From Bacteroidota bacterium (GTDB lineage Bacteria; Bacteroidota; Bacteroidia; Sphingobacteriales; Sphingobacteriaceae), in assembly GCA_023427985.1 (NCBI GenBank), contig JAEYZM010000005.1:1-64000 (forward strand): a stretch of DNA of 64,000 bases. Direction: 5' to 3'. The translations under genes were made by a program, and so were the position numbers. The notes under the pieces are model-generated. The model saw nothing but the letters and a program-made list of their open reading frames with translations. It did no database searches and had not been told where the DNA came from. Each line of letters opens with the position of its first letter. Position 1 is the stretch's first letter. Of the stretch, positions 24,667 through 33,047 are shown in pieces.

Positions 24667-26997
24667 ATGAAAAATATTTTTAGAAGCTTACTGTTAGGTA
24701 CAGTAATTTTAATTGGAAACTCAACATTAATAAAGGCTCAAAACAATCCAAACGCAGGTAACACAAACGCAGAAATTAGAGGATTTGTTTACGATAAAAA
24801 ATCAGGCGAGCCCATCATTTTCACGAATGTCTATCTAGAAGGTACAACGTATGGAGTTGCCACAGATGTGAATGGTTTTTACACCATCAGCAAGCTGAAA
24901 GCCGGCAATTACACCTTGATCAGTACGGGTATAGGTTACGATACGGTGAAGGTAAAAATCAAATTAAATCCAGGTCAGCGTATCTCGCAAAATTTATATT
25001 TGAACGAGCAAAGCATCAAGTTAAAAGATGTGGAGATTACGGCCGACAAAACGGAGGCGAAAACGGAGACCAAAGTTTCTGCAGTAAAAGTTACGCCGAA
25101 ACAGATTACACAAATTCCATCGGTAGGTGGTGAACCCGATTTAGCCCAGTATTTACAAGTACTTCCGGGCGTTGTGTTCACGGGCGACCAAGGCGGACAG
25201 CTCTACATCAGAGGAGGTGCTCCCATTCAAAACAAAGTCTTGCTAGATGGGATGATCCTTTACAATCCTTTCCACTCCATTGGTTTGTATTCGGTTTTCG
25301 AAACCGATATTATACGAAATGTCGATGTGTACACGGGTGGATTCGGAGCCGAGTATGGCGGACGTATCTCGGCAATTATGGACGTGACTACGCGCGATGG
25401 AAATAAAAAACGTTTCTCAGGAAAAGTAGGTGCCAATCCATTTACATCGAAATTAATTTTAGAAGGACCATTAAGTAAATACGAAGAAGGCAAAGCCACA
25501 ACATCGTTTATCATTTCAGGTAGAACATCTTACTTAGAAAAAACAAGTAAGAGTTTGTACAGCTATGTCGATACAGCAGGCTTACCCTATAACTTTACCG
25601 ACCTCTATGCGAAAGTTTCGATCAACGGAGTGAACGGTAGTAAATTAAATTTATTCGGATTTAATTTCACCGATCAAGTGAACTTTGCAGCGCCTGCAAG
25701 TTTGAGTTGGAACAGTTCTGGTGCAGGCGGACATTTTGTGATTGTACCATCGGCATCATCGGTTTTAATTGATGGTACCTTTGCATATTCACAATACAGC
25801 ATCAAGCAACCACAAATCAATAAGGAACCAAGAAGTTCATTAATCAATGGTTTTAATGCCGGATTAAACTTCACCCACTTTTATGGAAAAGACGAATTGA
25901 AATATGGTATCGAGATGTTAGGATTTCAAACCGATTTCCAATTCCAAAATGGTTCAAACGTATTGATACAACAGCAACAATTTACAACAGAATTAGCAAC
26001 ATTTTTCAAATACAAATACATCAAGAACCGATTGATCTTAGAGCCGAGCATTCGTTTGCATTATTATGCATCCCTTGCAGAGCCTTCGTTTGAGCCACGA
26101 TTCGCAACAAAATATGTGATCTCAGAGAATGTGCGCTTTAAAGCAGCAGGCGGATTTTATTCACAAAATTTATTGAGTGCAACATCGGATAGAGATGTGG
26201 TGAATTTATTTTACGGATTCCTTTCGGGACCCGATAATTTACCATCGCAATTCGATGGCAAAGAGGTAACATCGGCACTCCAAAAAGCAAGACATTTGGT
26301 AGCAGGATTTGAATTTGATTTGTTTAAATTTTTCAATTTGAACGTAGAAGCATATGTGAAAAATTTCAACCAGTTAACAAACATCAATCGCGATAAAATT
26401 TATCCGAACACGGTGGAATACCAAAGTAAACCAGAGTTTCAACGCGAAGATTATATCATTGAAGAAGGTACGGCGAAAGGAATTGATTTTGCTTTGAAAT
26501 ACGATCATAAAAATATTTACATCTGGACAACTTATTCCCTTGGTTTTGTAGATCGTTACGATGGTGTACGCCAATACAATCCGCATTTCGATCGCCGACA
26601 TAACGTGAACATTGTTACCGCTTACAAATTTGGAAAGAACAACAGTTGGGAATTTGATATGCGTTGGAATTTAGGATCGGGTTTCCCGTTCACACAAACG
26701 CAAGGCTTCTATGAGAAAATTAAATTTGAAAATATTTACGACGATTATACACAAAGCAATGGCGAACTCGGTGTGATCTATGCTGAGCTAAACAAAGCGC
26801 GCTTGCCTTGGTACCATCGTATGGATGTGAGCATTAAAAAATTCTGGGAGTTCAACGAATTCAATCGCTTGGAAGCAACACTTGGAGCAACGAATATTTA
26901 CAATCGCGAAAACCTATTTTACTTCGATCGCGTATCGAACGAAATTCGTTACCAATTGCCATTCATCCCAACATTGGGTATGACCTTCACCTTCTAA
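24667..26997 (+). CDS. TonB-dependent receptor with N-terminal carboxypeptidase-regulatory-like domain
   Basis: A 776-residue outer-membrane receptor. The ATG at 24667 yields a signal peptide ending IKA-Q. Residues ~35-120 are a CarboxypepD_reg-like domain (IRGFVYDKKSGEPIIFTNVYL ... VATDVNGFYTI). The plug domain includes QYLQVLPGVVFTGDQGGQLYIRGG and LLDGMILYNP. The beta-barrel ends in aromatic FIPTLGMTFTF. Such receptors take up siderophores, cobalamin or glycans using TonB energy. No SusD partner is adjacent and the substrate cannot be named. It may be co-transcribed with pyrR-pyrB (25-bp gap). Confidence 0.93.
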   Translation: MKNIFRSLLLGTVILIGNSTLIKAQNNPNAGNTNAEIRGFVYDKKSGEPIIFTNVYLEGTTYGVATDVNGFYTISKLKAGNYTLISTGIGYDTVKVKIKLNPGQRISQNLYLNEQSIKLKDVEITADKTEAKTETKVSAVKVTPKQITQIPSVGGEPDLAQYLQVLPGVVFTGDQGGQLYIRGGAPIQNKVLLDGMILYNPFHSIGLYSVFETDIIRNVDVYTGGFGAEYGGRISAIMDVTTRDGNKKRFSGKVGANPFTSKLILEGPLSKYEEGKATTSFIISGRTSYLEKTSKSLYSYVDTAGLPYNFTDLYAKVSINGVNGSKLNLFGFNFTDQVNFAAPASLSWNSSGAGGHFVIVPSASSVLIDGTFAYSQYSIKQPQINKEPRSSLINGFNAGLNFTHFYGKDELKYGIEMLGFQTDFQFQNGSNVLIQQQQFTTELATFFKYKYIKNRLILEPSIRLHYYASLAEPSFEPRFATKYVISENVRFKAAGGFYSQNLLSATSDRDVVNLFYGFLSGPDNLPSQFDGKEVTSALQKARHLVAGFEFDLFKFFNLNVEAYVKNFNQLTNINRDKIYPNTVEYQSKPEFQREDYIIEEGTAKGIDFALKYDHKNIYIWTTYSLGFVDRYDGVRQYNPHFDRRHNVNIVTAYKFGKNNSWEFDMRWNLGSGFPFTQTQGFYEKIKFENIYDDYTQSNGELGVIYAELNKARLPWYHRMDVSIKKFWEFNEFNRLEATLGATNIYNRENLFYFDRVSNEIRYQLPFIPTLGMTFTF

Positions 26998-27075
26998 ATC
27001 TTAGGCCGATGTTACCGCATGGAAACATGCTAACATTGCATAAGATTTCAGCAAAATATTCTAAAAAACACAATC

Positions 27076-27098
27076 AGGGGCATCATTGCCCCTTTTTT
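27076..27098 (+). terminator. Rho-independent terminator of the TonB receptor gene
   Basis: AGGGGCA (27076-27082) pairs with TGCCCCT (27087-27093) around TCAT, followed by TTTTT. It ends the pyrR-pyrB-receptor unit. Confidence 0.85.
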
Positions 27099-27141
27099 CA
27101 TGCCTATTCGCACATTATTATGATATTATGATAAATAGCTG

Positions 27142-27149
27142 TAGCTTTG
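27142..27149 (+). promoter_or_regulatory. Candidate -7 box (TAGCTTTG) for the lipoprotein gene
   Basis: An exact TAnnTTTG match 18 nt before the ATG at 27168; no -33 element could be assigned. Confidence 0.35.
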
Positions 27150-27167
27150 TTTAACTAAACTATTTTC

Positions 27168-27737
27168 ATGTTACGGCGCATCGCATATTTTTTATTCGTG
27201 CTCTACTTCTACACATCGTGTTGTTCCCAAACAAAAACCTACGATAGTTTCACAGAAGAGCAGAAAAAATTATTGTACTACCTATACGGACAAAGTATGG
27301 TGTACGATATCAACACAGGCGATTCAGTAGCACTCAATGTCACCGAGCAATACATCGGCAATCTACCGCCGGATGAAGTAGAGACGGCCGACTGTGATTC
27401 GTATTATCCAGCGTATGGAAAAGCAACCGTGAAGAGCATTACAGATACCAGTTTACAATATACCTTGTCCATCAAAAAAAGTATGGACATCGATGGAGTA
27501 AGTCCGCGCTTGCGTTGGATGGGCTACGATGTTCAGCTCGATGATTCCAGCGCAGTAATTTATCACGATTCATTAAACTTGCGTCACCCCGACGCTTTCA
27601 ATAACGTCTACGAAATTCAAGTGAAAGACACCACGAACACACGCGCCGATTTAATCTGGAAAATTTATTTCAGCACGGAGTATGGGATAATACGGTTTGA
27701 TAGGAAAGATGGGAGAGTTTATCGGTTGAGAATATAG
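27168..27737 (+). CDS. Putative lipoprotein of unknown function
   Basis: A 189-residue protein with a hydrophobic start (MLRRIAYFLFVLYFYTSCC) ending in two cysteines that could act as a lipidation site. The mature part is mixed alpha/beta with many short strands (ATVKSITDTSLQYTLSIKK) and a C-terminal YGIIRFDRKDGRVYRL. I do not recognise a family. It is flanked by a terminator and its own -7 box on the left, and by repeat DNA on the right, so it is probably monocistronic. Confidence 0.65.
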   Translation: MLRRIAYFLFVLYFYTSCCSQTKTYDSFTEEQKKLLYYLYGQSMVYDINTGDSVALNVTEQYIGNLPPDEVETADCDSYYPAYGKATVKSITDTSLQYTLSIKKSMDIDGVSPRLRWMGYDVQLDDSSAVIYHDSLNLRHPDAFNNVYEIQVKDTTNTRADLIWKIYFSTEYGIIRFDRKDGRVYRLRI

Positions 27738-27751
27738 TATGCTAGTGTGCT

Positions 27752-27771
27752 ATCCCGATAGCTATCGGGAT
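27752..27771. repeat. Perfect palindrome ATCCCGATAGCTATCGGGAT
   Basis: A 20-bp perfect palindrome, second of three full copies in the window (others at 23014 and 61449; a half copy at 28681). It is flanked by GCTAGTGTGCT and GCTAGTCC, so it again sits inside a short pre-existing direct repeat. Confidence 0.9.
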
Positions 27772-27824
27772 GCTAGTCCTTTAGTTTTAGTGAATAGTGT
27801 TGTGCTTTCTATAATATGACTTTT

Positions 27825-27912
27825 TACTTTGCATCCTTTGCGTAATAATACTCTGCGTGCTTTGCGAGAAACTCCGCGGCCTTTGCGTGAACCCCTGCGG
27901 CCTTTGCTCCCT
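27825..27912 (+). repeat. TTTGCG-type dispersed repeat block
   Basis: Four or five ~21-bp degenerate units (TTTGCATCCTTTGCG, CTGCGTGCTTTGCGAGAAAC, CCGCGGCCTTTGCGTGAA). It abuts the stop codon of the ceramidase-like gene. Confidence 0.8.
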
Positions 27913-28587
27913 CTATCTCTCCTCCTCCAATAACTTCGTCCTGTAAATAAACAGAAACATAAAATTCCCAGCCACGGCGCCAAAGCTATGCCATAAGAAA
28001 TGCGTACCCATGCTTAAAAATCCCCAGTCATCGGCAATCCTAAAAAATAAAGCTACAATGAACGATGCAAATGCCATCGCCACCAAATACCAATTTTTGA
28101 ATTTTATTTTCAACAAGATCAAATACGTTGGGATCAAAACGGTGAGTCCAAGTATGGCGTAATTCACGTTCGCGCGCAGATGTCCGTTGTGTTCTGGAAT
28201 TAATTCCCAGGCCACGCGATCGGTGATAAAAACGAAGAGAAAAAACCCAATCGTGTACCACCAATTGTTCATCACTTTATACATAAAATACATGCCCGTC
28301 ATGATACACAAAATCATAATCGGCATCCAATCCATGTATAAAAAATAGCTCGAATATCGGAAAGCATGATACATCAGCCCGCCTACTCCACCAATCGTAA
28401 GCAGCAGTAAGGATGTGGTCAAGAATTTAAATTGACTGAACCTACCTTTTAGTCGGCCATACCAGTACACACTCATGATGATGAACAGCAATGCCGACAA
28501 GGTATTGAAGGGCTCTACAATCATCGCTTTCACATCGGTCTCCGTGTAAATGGGACCGCCATCTGGGAGGAGTTGGAGTAATGTCAT
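27913..28587 (-). CDS. Ceramidase-like seven-helix membrane protein (CREST superfamily)
   Basis: The ATG at 28587 (MTLLQLLPDGGPIYTETD) gives 224 residues with about seven transmembrane helices. An upstream in-frame start would add 30 aromatic-rich residues read from purine/pyrimidine-biased DNA and is unlikely. The CREST pattern of metal ligands is visible: YHAFRYSSYF with a His, MDWMP with an Asp, and GTHFLWHSFG with two His. The alkaline ceramidase/PAQR superfamily hydrolyses amide or similar bonds in lipids; Bacteroidota make sphingolipids, so a ceramide-type substrate is possible but inferred. Confidence 0.75.
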   Translation of the reverse strand: MTLLQLLPDGGPIYTETDVKAMIVEPFNTLSALLFIIMSVYWYGRLKGRFSQFKFLTTSLLLLTIGGVGGLMYHAFRYSSYFLYMDWMPIMILCIMTGMYFMYKVMNNWWYTIGFFLFVFITDRVAWELIPEHNGHLRANVNYAILGLTVLIPTYLILLKIKFKNWYLVAMAFASFIVALFFRIADDWGFLSMGTHFLWHSFGAVAGNFMFLFIYRTKLLEEER

Positions 28588-28732
28588 TGAGCGAATATAA
28601 AAAATGGAGGAGGAAAAATAAAATGGGAAATGGAAAAAAGAAAATGGAAAATAGAAAATAGAAAAAAGGAATCTCAATAACTATCGGGATAAATGCTTAA
28701 AGTTAAACAATAAAAAATTTTATGCCGATGTG

Positions 28733-29215
28733 TTAGCAGAGTGTAAAACTCGTGCTTAATCCAACACAAAAATTTCTTGGGAGATGTGCTGCGCCTATGA
28801 GTGCTCTGGAGTGCTTGCCTTCTTCGCCTAAAATGTTGAGGAATAAATTCGATGCGGCATCTGCCACGATTGGTGCATCGTCCCAAGCATTTGCCGATGT
28901 ATAGTACACATCGATATGATTCAATCCAAGTATGTTTTCAAAACCGATTTTCGATTTGATTTGCGACAAAACATTTACGGCACAAATTTGCATGGCCGCT
29001 GAACCATCGTTCGTGTTGAGCTCCTCTCCTAGTTTTCCTTGATAGAAAAATTCTCCATTCAAAATTGGAAATTGTATGGCAACATAGGCGATGTTCGCAC
29101 GCACATTGACAGATACATAATTGCCTCCTGGTTCCGATGTTGTAGGCAAGGTCAAACCCATTGCTTTTAGTCGCGTTTCTACTAATGTATTGTTCAATGT
29201 AATGCTTATTCCCAT
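28733..29215 (-). CDS. RidA (YjgF/YER057c/UK114) family protein
   Basis: A 160-residue protein using the ATG at 29215 (MGISITLNNTLVETRLKAMG). The central ...FPILNGEFFYQGKLG and AMQICAVNVLSQIKSKIG segments match the branch of RidA-like proteins of ~150 residues. RidA proteins deaminate reactive enamines/imines; this longer subfamily lacks the clear Arg of true RidA in the stretch I can read, so the activity is uncertain. It is preceded by AT-rich DNA and followed by a half copy of the CCCGATAGCTATCGGG palindrome. Confidence 0.75.
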   Translation of the reverse strand: MGISITLNNTLVETRLKAMGLTLPTTSEPGGNYVSVNVRANIAYVAIQFPILNGEFFYQGKLGEELNTNDGSAAMQICAVNVLSQIKSKIGFENILGLNHIDVYYTSANAWDDAPIVADAASNLFLNILGEEGKHSRALIGAAHLPRNFCVGLSTSFTLC

Positions 29216-29392
29216 GGTATAGATTTTTTCTGATGCAATGCTATTTATATTTTTCCGAATTAAATTGTAGATCATTGAATTAATTGTAAAATAAATCGAA
29301 AAAAGAAAATCGAAAAAAGTATTCGAAATTGAAAAACTATTTCGAAAATCGTAAAGGCTTTGTTGGGAAATTTTGAAAAGGATCTAAATGTA

Positions 29393-29430
29393 TTTGCATT
29401 TTCAAATTCTTTTATCGTATATTTGCGATA
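29393..29430 (+). promoter_or_regulatory. arsR promoter with overlapping operator-like inverted repeat
   Basis: TTTG at 29393-29396 and TATATTTG at 29418-29425 form a -33/-7 pair with a 21-bp spacer, close to the Bacteroidota consensus. The -7 box is exactly framed by TATCG (29413-29417) and CGATA (29426-29430), so a dimeric repressor bound there would block the polymerase. ArsR autoregulation is the obvious reading. Confidence 0.7.
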
Positions 29431-29436
29431 TATAAT

Positions 29437-29775
29437 ATGGCACTCAATAAAAAAGAACTATTTGAAGAGGATGAACTTTTCTTAGCCAATATGGCTAAGG
29501 CGATCGCTCATCCCGCACGCATCCGAATCTTGAAGATTCTGGCCGATCGTAATACCTGTATTTGTGGTGAAATTGTGGAGATCCTCCCCCTCGCCCAAGC
29601 AACCGTGTCGCAACATTTACTGGAACTGAAAAAAGCAGGACTGATTCAAGGAACAGTGTCGGGACCCAAATCTTGCTATTGCATCAATTGGGAAAATTTC
29701 GAAAAACTTGAACGATTTTTCAATGGATTTTCACTCGAAATTAACAAAGGATTAAACGCTGAAAATTGTTGTTAA
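29437..29775 (+). CDS. arsR: ArsR/SmtB family repressor
   Basis: A 112-residue winged-helix repressor. The NTCICGEIVEIL segment holds a CxC pair in the place of the ELCVCDL metalloid site, and ATVSQHLLELKKAGLI is the recognition helix. The C terminus carries further cysteines (KSCYC and NCC) that may add to As(III) sensing. It heads the arsenic cluster (ICMT-like, arsM, acr3, arsC), and an operator-like inverted repeat overlaps its promoter. Confidence 0.93.
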   Translation: MALNKKELFEEDELFLANMAKAIAHPARIRILKILADRNTCICGEIVEILPLAQATVSQHLLELKKAGLIQGTVSGPKSCYCINWENFEKLERFFNGFSLEINKGLNAENCC

Positions 29776-29777
29776 AA

Positions 29778-29835
29778 ACTTAATTACCTAATAACTTAAT
29801 TCCTTAATAACTTAATTACCTAATAACTTAATTAC
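29778..29835 (+). repeat. 16-bp tandem repeat (ACTTAATTACCTAATA, 3.6 units)
   Basis: Three full units (29778-29793, 29794-29809, 29810-29825) and a 10-bp partial fill the gap between arsR and the next gene. Unit 2 differs by one base. No hairpin is obvious. Confidence 0.9.
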
Positions 29836-29844
29836 ATTTCACAT

Positions 29845-30447
29845 ATGTCAGATATCATACACACCCTTCTACTACCTTATTTCATACTCTACTTCGGCAT
29901 TGCCTTCGTATTGAAATCAATCATCGTAGCAAAACGCATCGGTAAGAATCCCTTGGTATTGCCTAAAGACGATAGCGCCTACGGACTCATCGGCCGATAT
30001 TTTAAAATTACTTTGATCTTCATGTTCATTTACGTTTTGATTTTTACTTTTGGAAATCAATACCACCAATACTTTTTGATAATACCAGAATTAGAAAATG
30101 AATACCTGAAAATTTTGGGACTTGTATTGTTAATTGTTTCCCTGCTATGGACCATCATCGCGCAAGTACATATGAAAGATTCTTGGCGCATCGGCATCGA
30201 CCTAAATACAAAAACAGAATTGATACAGTCGGGATTATTTTCCATCTCTCGCAATCCAATTTTCCTCGGTATGATCCTTAGTTTATTGGGACTTTTCTTC
30301 AGCACACCAAATGCATTCACCATGTTGTTTTTCATCGTGGGATACCTACTCATACAAATTCAAATACGATTGGAAGAAGAATTTTTAGTAAAAGAACACG
30401 GCGAAAAATATTTGAACTACTCGAAAAAAGTTAGAAGATTAATTTAA
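29845..30447 (+). CDS. Isoprenylcysteine carboxyl methyltransferase-like membrane protein
   Basis: A 200-residue protein with about five hydrophobic helices and the ICMT/phospholipid methyltransferase-type C-terminal core: GLFSISRNPIFLGMILSLLG and RLEEEFLVKEHGEKYLNYSKKVRR. Members methylate small lipophilic or protein targets using SAM. Its place between arsR and arsM suggests a link to arsenic metabolism, but the substrate is not known; it could act on an arsenic or sulfur compound, or simply have been captured in the cluster. Confidence 0.85.
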   Translation: MSDIIHTLLLPYFILYFGIAFVLKSIIVAKRIGKNPLVLPKDDSAYGLIGRYFKITLIFMFIYVLIFTFGNQYHQYFLIIPELENEYLKILGLVLLIVSLLWTIIAQVHMKDSWRIGIDLNTKTELIQSGLFSISRNPIFLGMILSLLGLFFSTPNAFTMLFFIVGYLLIQIQIRLEEEFLVKEHGEKYLNYSKKVRRLI

Positions 30448-30477
30448 AATACTTGAACAAAATAAAATACTCATCAT

Positions 30478-31287
30478 ATGGAATCAGAAAATAAATTAAA
30501 GCAAATCGTGAAGGAAAAATATTCCGAGATTGCGAATCAAGATAAAGATACGAACGCAAGTTCATGCTGCGGTGCGGGCGGATGTTCTACGAAAGTATAT
30601 AACATCATGACCGATGATTATACGCAGCTCGATGGGTATGTACAAGATGCCGATCTTGGATTGGGATGCGGATTGCCTACAGAATTTGCGAAGATTAAGA
30701 AGGGCGATGTAGTGCTTGACTTAGGATCTGGTGCGGGAAACGATTGCTTTGTGGCACGCAACGAAGTGGGCGATGAAGGTCGAGTGATTGGAATTGATTT
30801 CACGGAAGCGATGATTGAGAAAGCACGCATCAACGCGAAGAAATTAGATTATTCGAATGTGGAATTTGTGTATGGCGACATCGACGATATGCCATTGGAA
30901 AATAATTTGGCCGATGTAGTGATCAGCAATTGCGTTCTTAATTTAGTACCGAACAAAGAAAAAGTTATTTCAGAAATTTATAGAGTGTTGAAACCGGGCG
31001 GACACTTCAGCATTTCCGACATTGTACTCATCGGAACACTTCCAGAAAAAATTAAAGAGGCTGCTGAAATGTACGCGGGCTGTGTCTCTGGAGCCATTCA
31101 AAAATCGGAATACATCGGCTTGATCGAAAAAACTGGATTCCAAAACATCAGCATTCAAAAAGAAAAAGTGATTACCGTTCCCGATGATATTTTGTCGAAC
31201 TACTTATCAACAGATGAGATTGTGGAGTTTAATAATTCAGGTGTAGGGATTTTTAGTGTTACGGTTTACGCAGAAAAAAGAAATTAA
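30478..31287 (+). CDS. arsM: Arsenite methyltransferase
   Basis: A 269-residue SAM-dependent enzyme that methylates As(III). SAM motif I is VVLDLGSGAGNDCFVA. Cysteines expected for As(III) binding are present in ASSCCGAGGCS, GLGCGLPTEFA, ISNCVLNL and MYAGCVSGA. KPGGHFSISDIVL is the post-I motif of class I methyltransferases. It follows the ICMT-like gene by 30 bp and precedes acr3. Confidence 0.94.
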   Translation: MESENKLKQIVKEKYSEIANQDKDTNASSCCGAGGCSTKVYNIMTDDYTQLDGYVQDADLGLGCGLPTEFAKIKKGDVVLDLGSGAGNDCFVARNEVGDEGRVIGIDFTEAMIEKARINAKKLDYSNVEFVYGDIDDMPLENNLADVVISNCVLNLVPNKEKVISEIYRVLKPGGHFSISDIVLIGTLPEKIKEAAEMYAGCVSGAIQKSEYIGLIEKTGFQNISIQKEKVITVPDDILSNYLSTDEIVEFNNSGVGIFSVTVYAEKRN

Positions 31288-31368
31288 GGAAATAGGAAAT
31301 TGAGTTATTAAGGAGTTAAAATTAGCACGAAAATTTAGAGGCTTTAATTTGTTTGTAAAGAAATATAC

Positions 31369-32406
31369 ATGAAAAAACTTTCGACATTAGATAAAAATTT
31401 AACCTTGTTTATTTTTCTAGCGATGGGCATCGGACTCTTGTTAGGAAATGTATTATCGACAGAAGCCTTGAATTCATTGAGTTCTGCCGATGGTACTACG
31501 AACATACCACTCGCCATCGGATTAATTCTCATGATGTATCCACCGCTTGTGAAAGTGCGTTACGAAGAGATGGGCAAAGTGTTTAAGAACATCAAAATTC
31601 TAAGCACATCACTGCTATTAAATTGGATCATCGGTCCACTCTTGATGTTTGCATTAGCCTATATTTTCTTGCGCGACTATCCCGATTATTTCAGCGGTTT
31701 AATATTAATCGGCATCGCACGCTGCATCGCCATGGTCATCGTCTGGAACGAACTCGCCGATGGTAACAGAGAATACGCCGCAGGACTCGTTGCTTTGAAT
31801 TCCATTTTCCAAATTTTATTTTATTCCATTTACGCATATCTGTTTATCACTGTATTGCCGAATTATCTCGGCATGCAAATGATAGCCGTACAAGTATCGA
31901 TGCTCGATGTTGCAAAAACCGTAGGCATCTACCTCGGAATCCCTTTCGCCATGGGCATTGCATCGAGATACCTCATCATTGCAATGAAAGGGAAAAATTG
32001 GTTGAACGAACAATTCATACCGCTCATCTCTCCAATCACATTCATCGCGTTATTGCTCACCATCGTGTTCATGTTCTCTTTGAAAGGAAAAAATATTGTA
32101 AATATTCCGGTCGATGTATTGCTCATAGCCATCCCACTCGCCATCTATTTTGCGATCATGTTTGTGCTATCATTTTTCATCGGAAAAAAAATGGGCGCCG
32201 ACTATTCCCAAAACGCAGCCATCTCATTTACAGCAGCAGGAAATAATTTTGAACTCGCCATCGCCGTAGCCATTGGAGTCTTCGGATTGCAAAGTGGCCA
32301 AGCCTTTGCTGGAGTCATTGGACCGCTGATTGAAGTACCGGCTTTGGTGCTGTTGGTGAAATTGAGTGTATATTTTAAAGACAAGTACTATTCTTTATCA
32401 AATTAA
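31369..32406 (+). CDS. acr3: ACR3 family arsenite efflux permease
   Basis: A 345-residue polytopic inner-membrane transporter (about ten helices) that exports As(III) using the proton gradient. The conserved helix-4 cysteine is in GIARCIAMVIVWNEL, and FTAAGNNFELAIAVAIGVFG is the characteristic helix-9 segment. It lies 81 bp after arsM. Its stop is followed by the AATTAAG repeat and a TTTGCG-type block before arsC. Confidence 0.95.
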   Translation: MKKLSTLDKNLTLFIFLAMGIGLLLGNVLSTEALNSLSSADGTTNIPLAIGLILMMYPPLVKVRYEEMGKVFKNIKILSTSLLLNWIIGPLLMFALAYIFLRDYPDYFSGLILIGIARCIAMVIVWNELADGNREYAAGLVALNSIFQILFYSIYAYLFITVLPNYLGMQMIAVQVSMLDVAKTVGIYLGIPFAMGIASRYLIIAMKGKNWLNEQFIPLISPITFIALLLTIVFMFSLKGKNIVNIPVDVLLIAIPLAIYFAIMFVLSFFIGKKMGADYSQNAAISFTAAGNNFELAIAVAIGVFGLQSGQAFAGVIGPLIEVPALVLLVKLSVYFKDKYYSLSN

Positions 32407-32515
32407 GAATTAAGAGTTAAGAACGGTGATTGCTAATTTTAAGAATAATAACAAATAATAAATTTAACCTTAGCGAGCTTTGCGAGAAACCTTAGCGCCC
32501 TTTGCGTGAAACAAC
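32403..32515 (+). repeat. AATTAAG repeat followed by TTTGCG-type dispersed repeat
   Basis: The AATTAAGAATTAAGAGTTAAG phrase (as at 13977) spans 32403-32422. Two TTAGCGnnCTTTGCG units run from 32466 to the arsC start codon. The insertion separates arsC from the rest of the cluster without obvious damage to either gene. Confidence 0.8.
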
Positions 32516-32932
32516 ATGAACATTCTCATACTTTGCACAGGCAACTCATGCCGATCACAAATGATGCATGGATACATGCAGCATTTTTTAAAAGATAAAG
32601 CCAATGTTTATTCGGCCGGAATAGAAACACACGGCTTAAATAAAAACGCAGTAGCCATCATGGCGAAGGACGGCATCGACATAAGTCATTATACTTCCAA
32701 TCATGTGGATGAATATGTCCATCTGAAATTCGATTTCATGATTACCGTTTGCGATCATGCGAATGAAAATTGTCCTTACGTACCGGGCGTTGCAACCCGA
32801 CTACATCATAATTTCTCGGATCCATCGAAATTACAAGGCACAGCAGAAGAAATTGAAGCCGCTTTCGCGAGCACCAGAGATGAAATCAAGGAGTACGCGC
32901 GGGACTTTGCTGAGAACTATTTCTTTGTTTAA
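32516..32932 (+). CDS. arsC: Arsenate reductase, low-molecular-weight phosphatase fold (ArsC)
   Basis: A 138-residue cytoplasmic enzyme reducing arsenate to arsenite. The catalytic CX5R loop is CTGNSCR (C7-R13), as in thioredoxin-linked ArsC of Gram-positive origin. DFMITVCDHANENCPY holds the two further cysteines of the resolving cascade. Product arsenite would be exported by Acr3 or methylated by ArsM. Confidence 0.93.
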   Translation: MNILILCTGNSCRSQMMHGYMQHFLKDKANVYSAGIETHGLNKNAVAIMAKDGIDISHYTSNHVDEYVHLKFDFMITVCDHANENCPYVPGVATRLHHNFSDPSKLQGTAEEIEAAFASTRDEIKEYARDFAENYFFV

Positions 32933-33023
32933 AGGAAATAGAAAATAGAAAATTGTAATAGCTATATTTTCAATTCTAAAACAATATTTTCACAACATCG
33001 TTATGTAAGGAATCAATCTTTCT

Positions 33024-33039
33024 TACGTTTATAAACGTA
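33024..33039. promoter_or_regulatory. Perfect 16-bp palindrome upstream of msrA (TACGTTTATAAACGTA)
   Basis: The palindrome ends 8 bp before the msrA ATG at 33048. Its position suits a repressor or an activator site over the transcription start. The binding protein is not known. Confidence 0.5.
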
Positions 33040-33047
33040 TATAGAGT

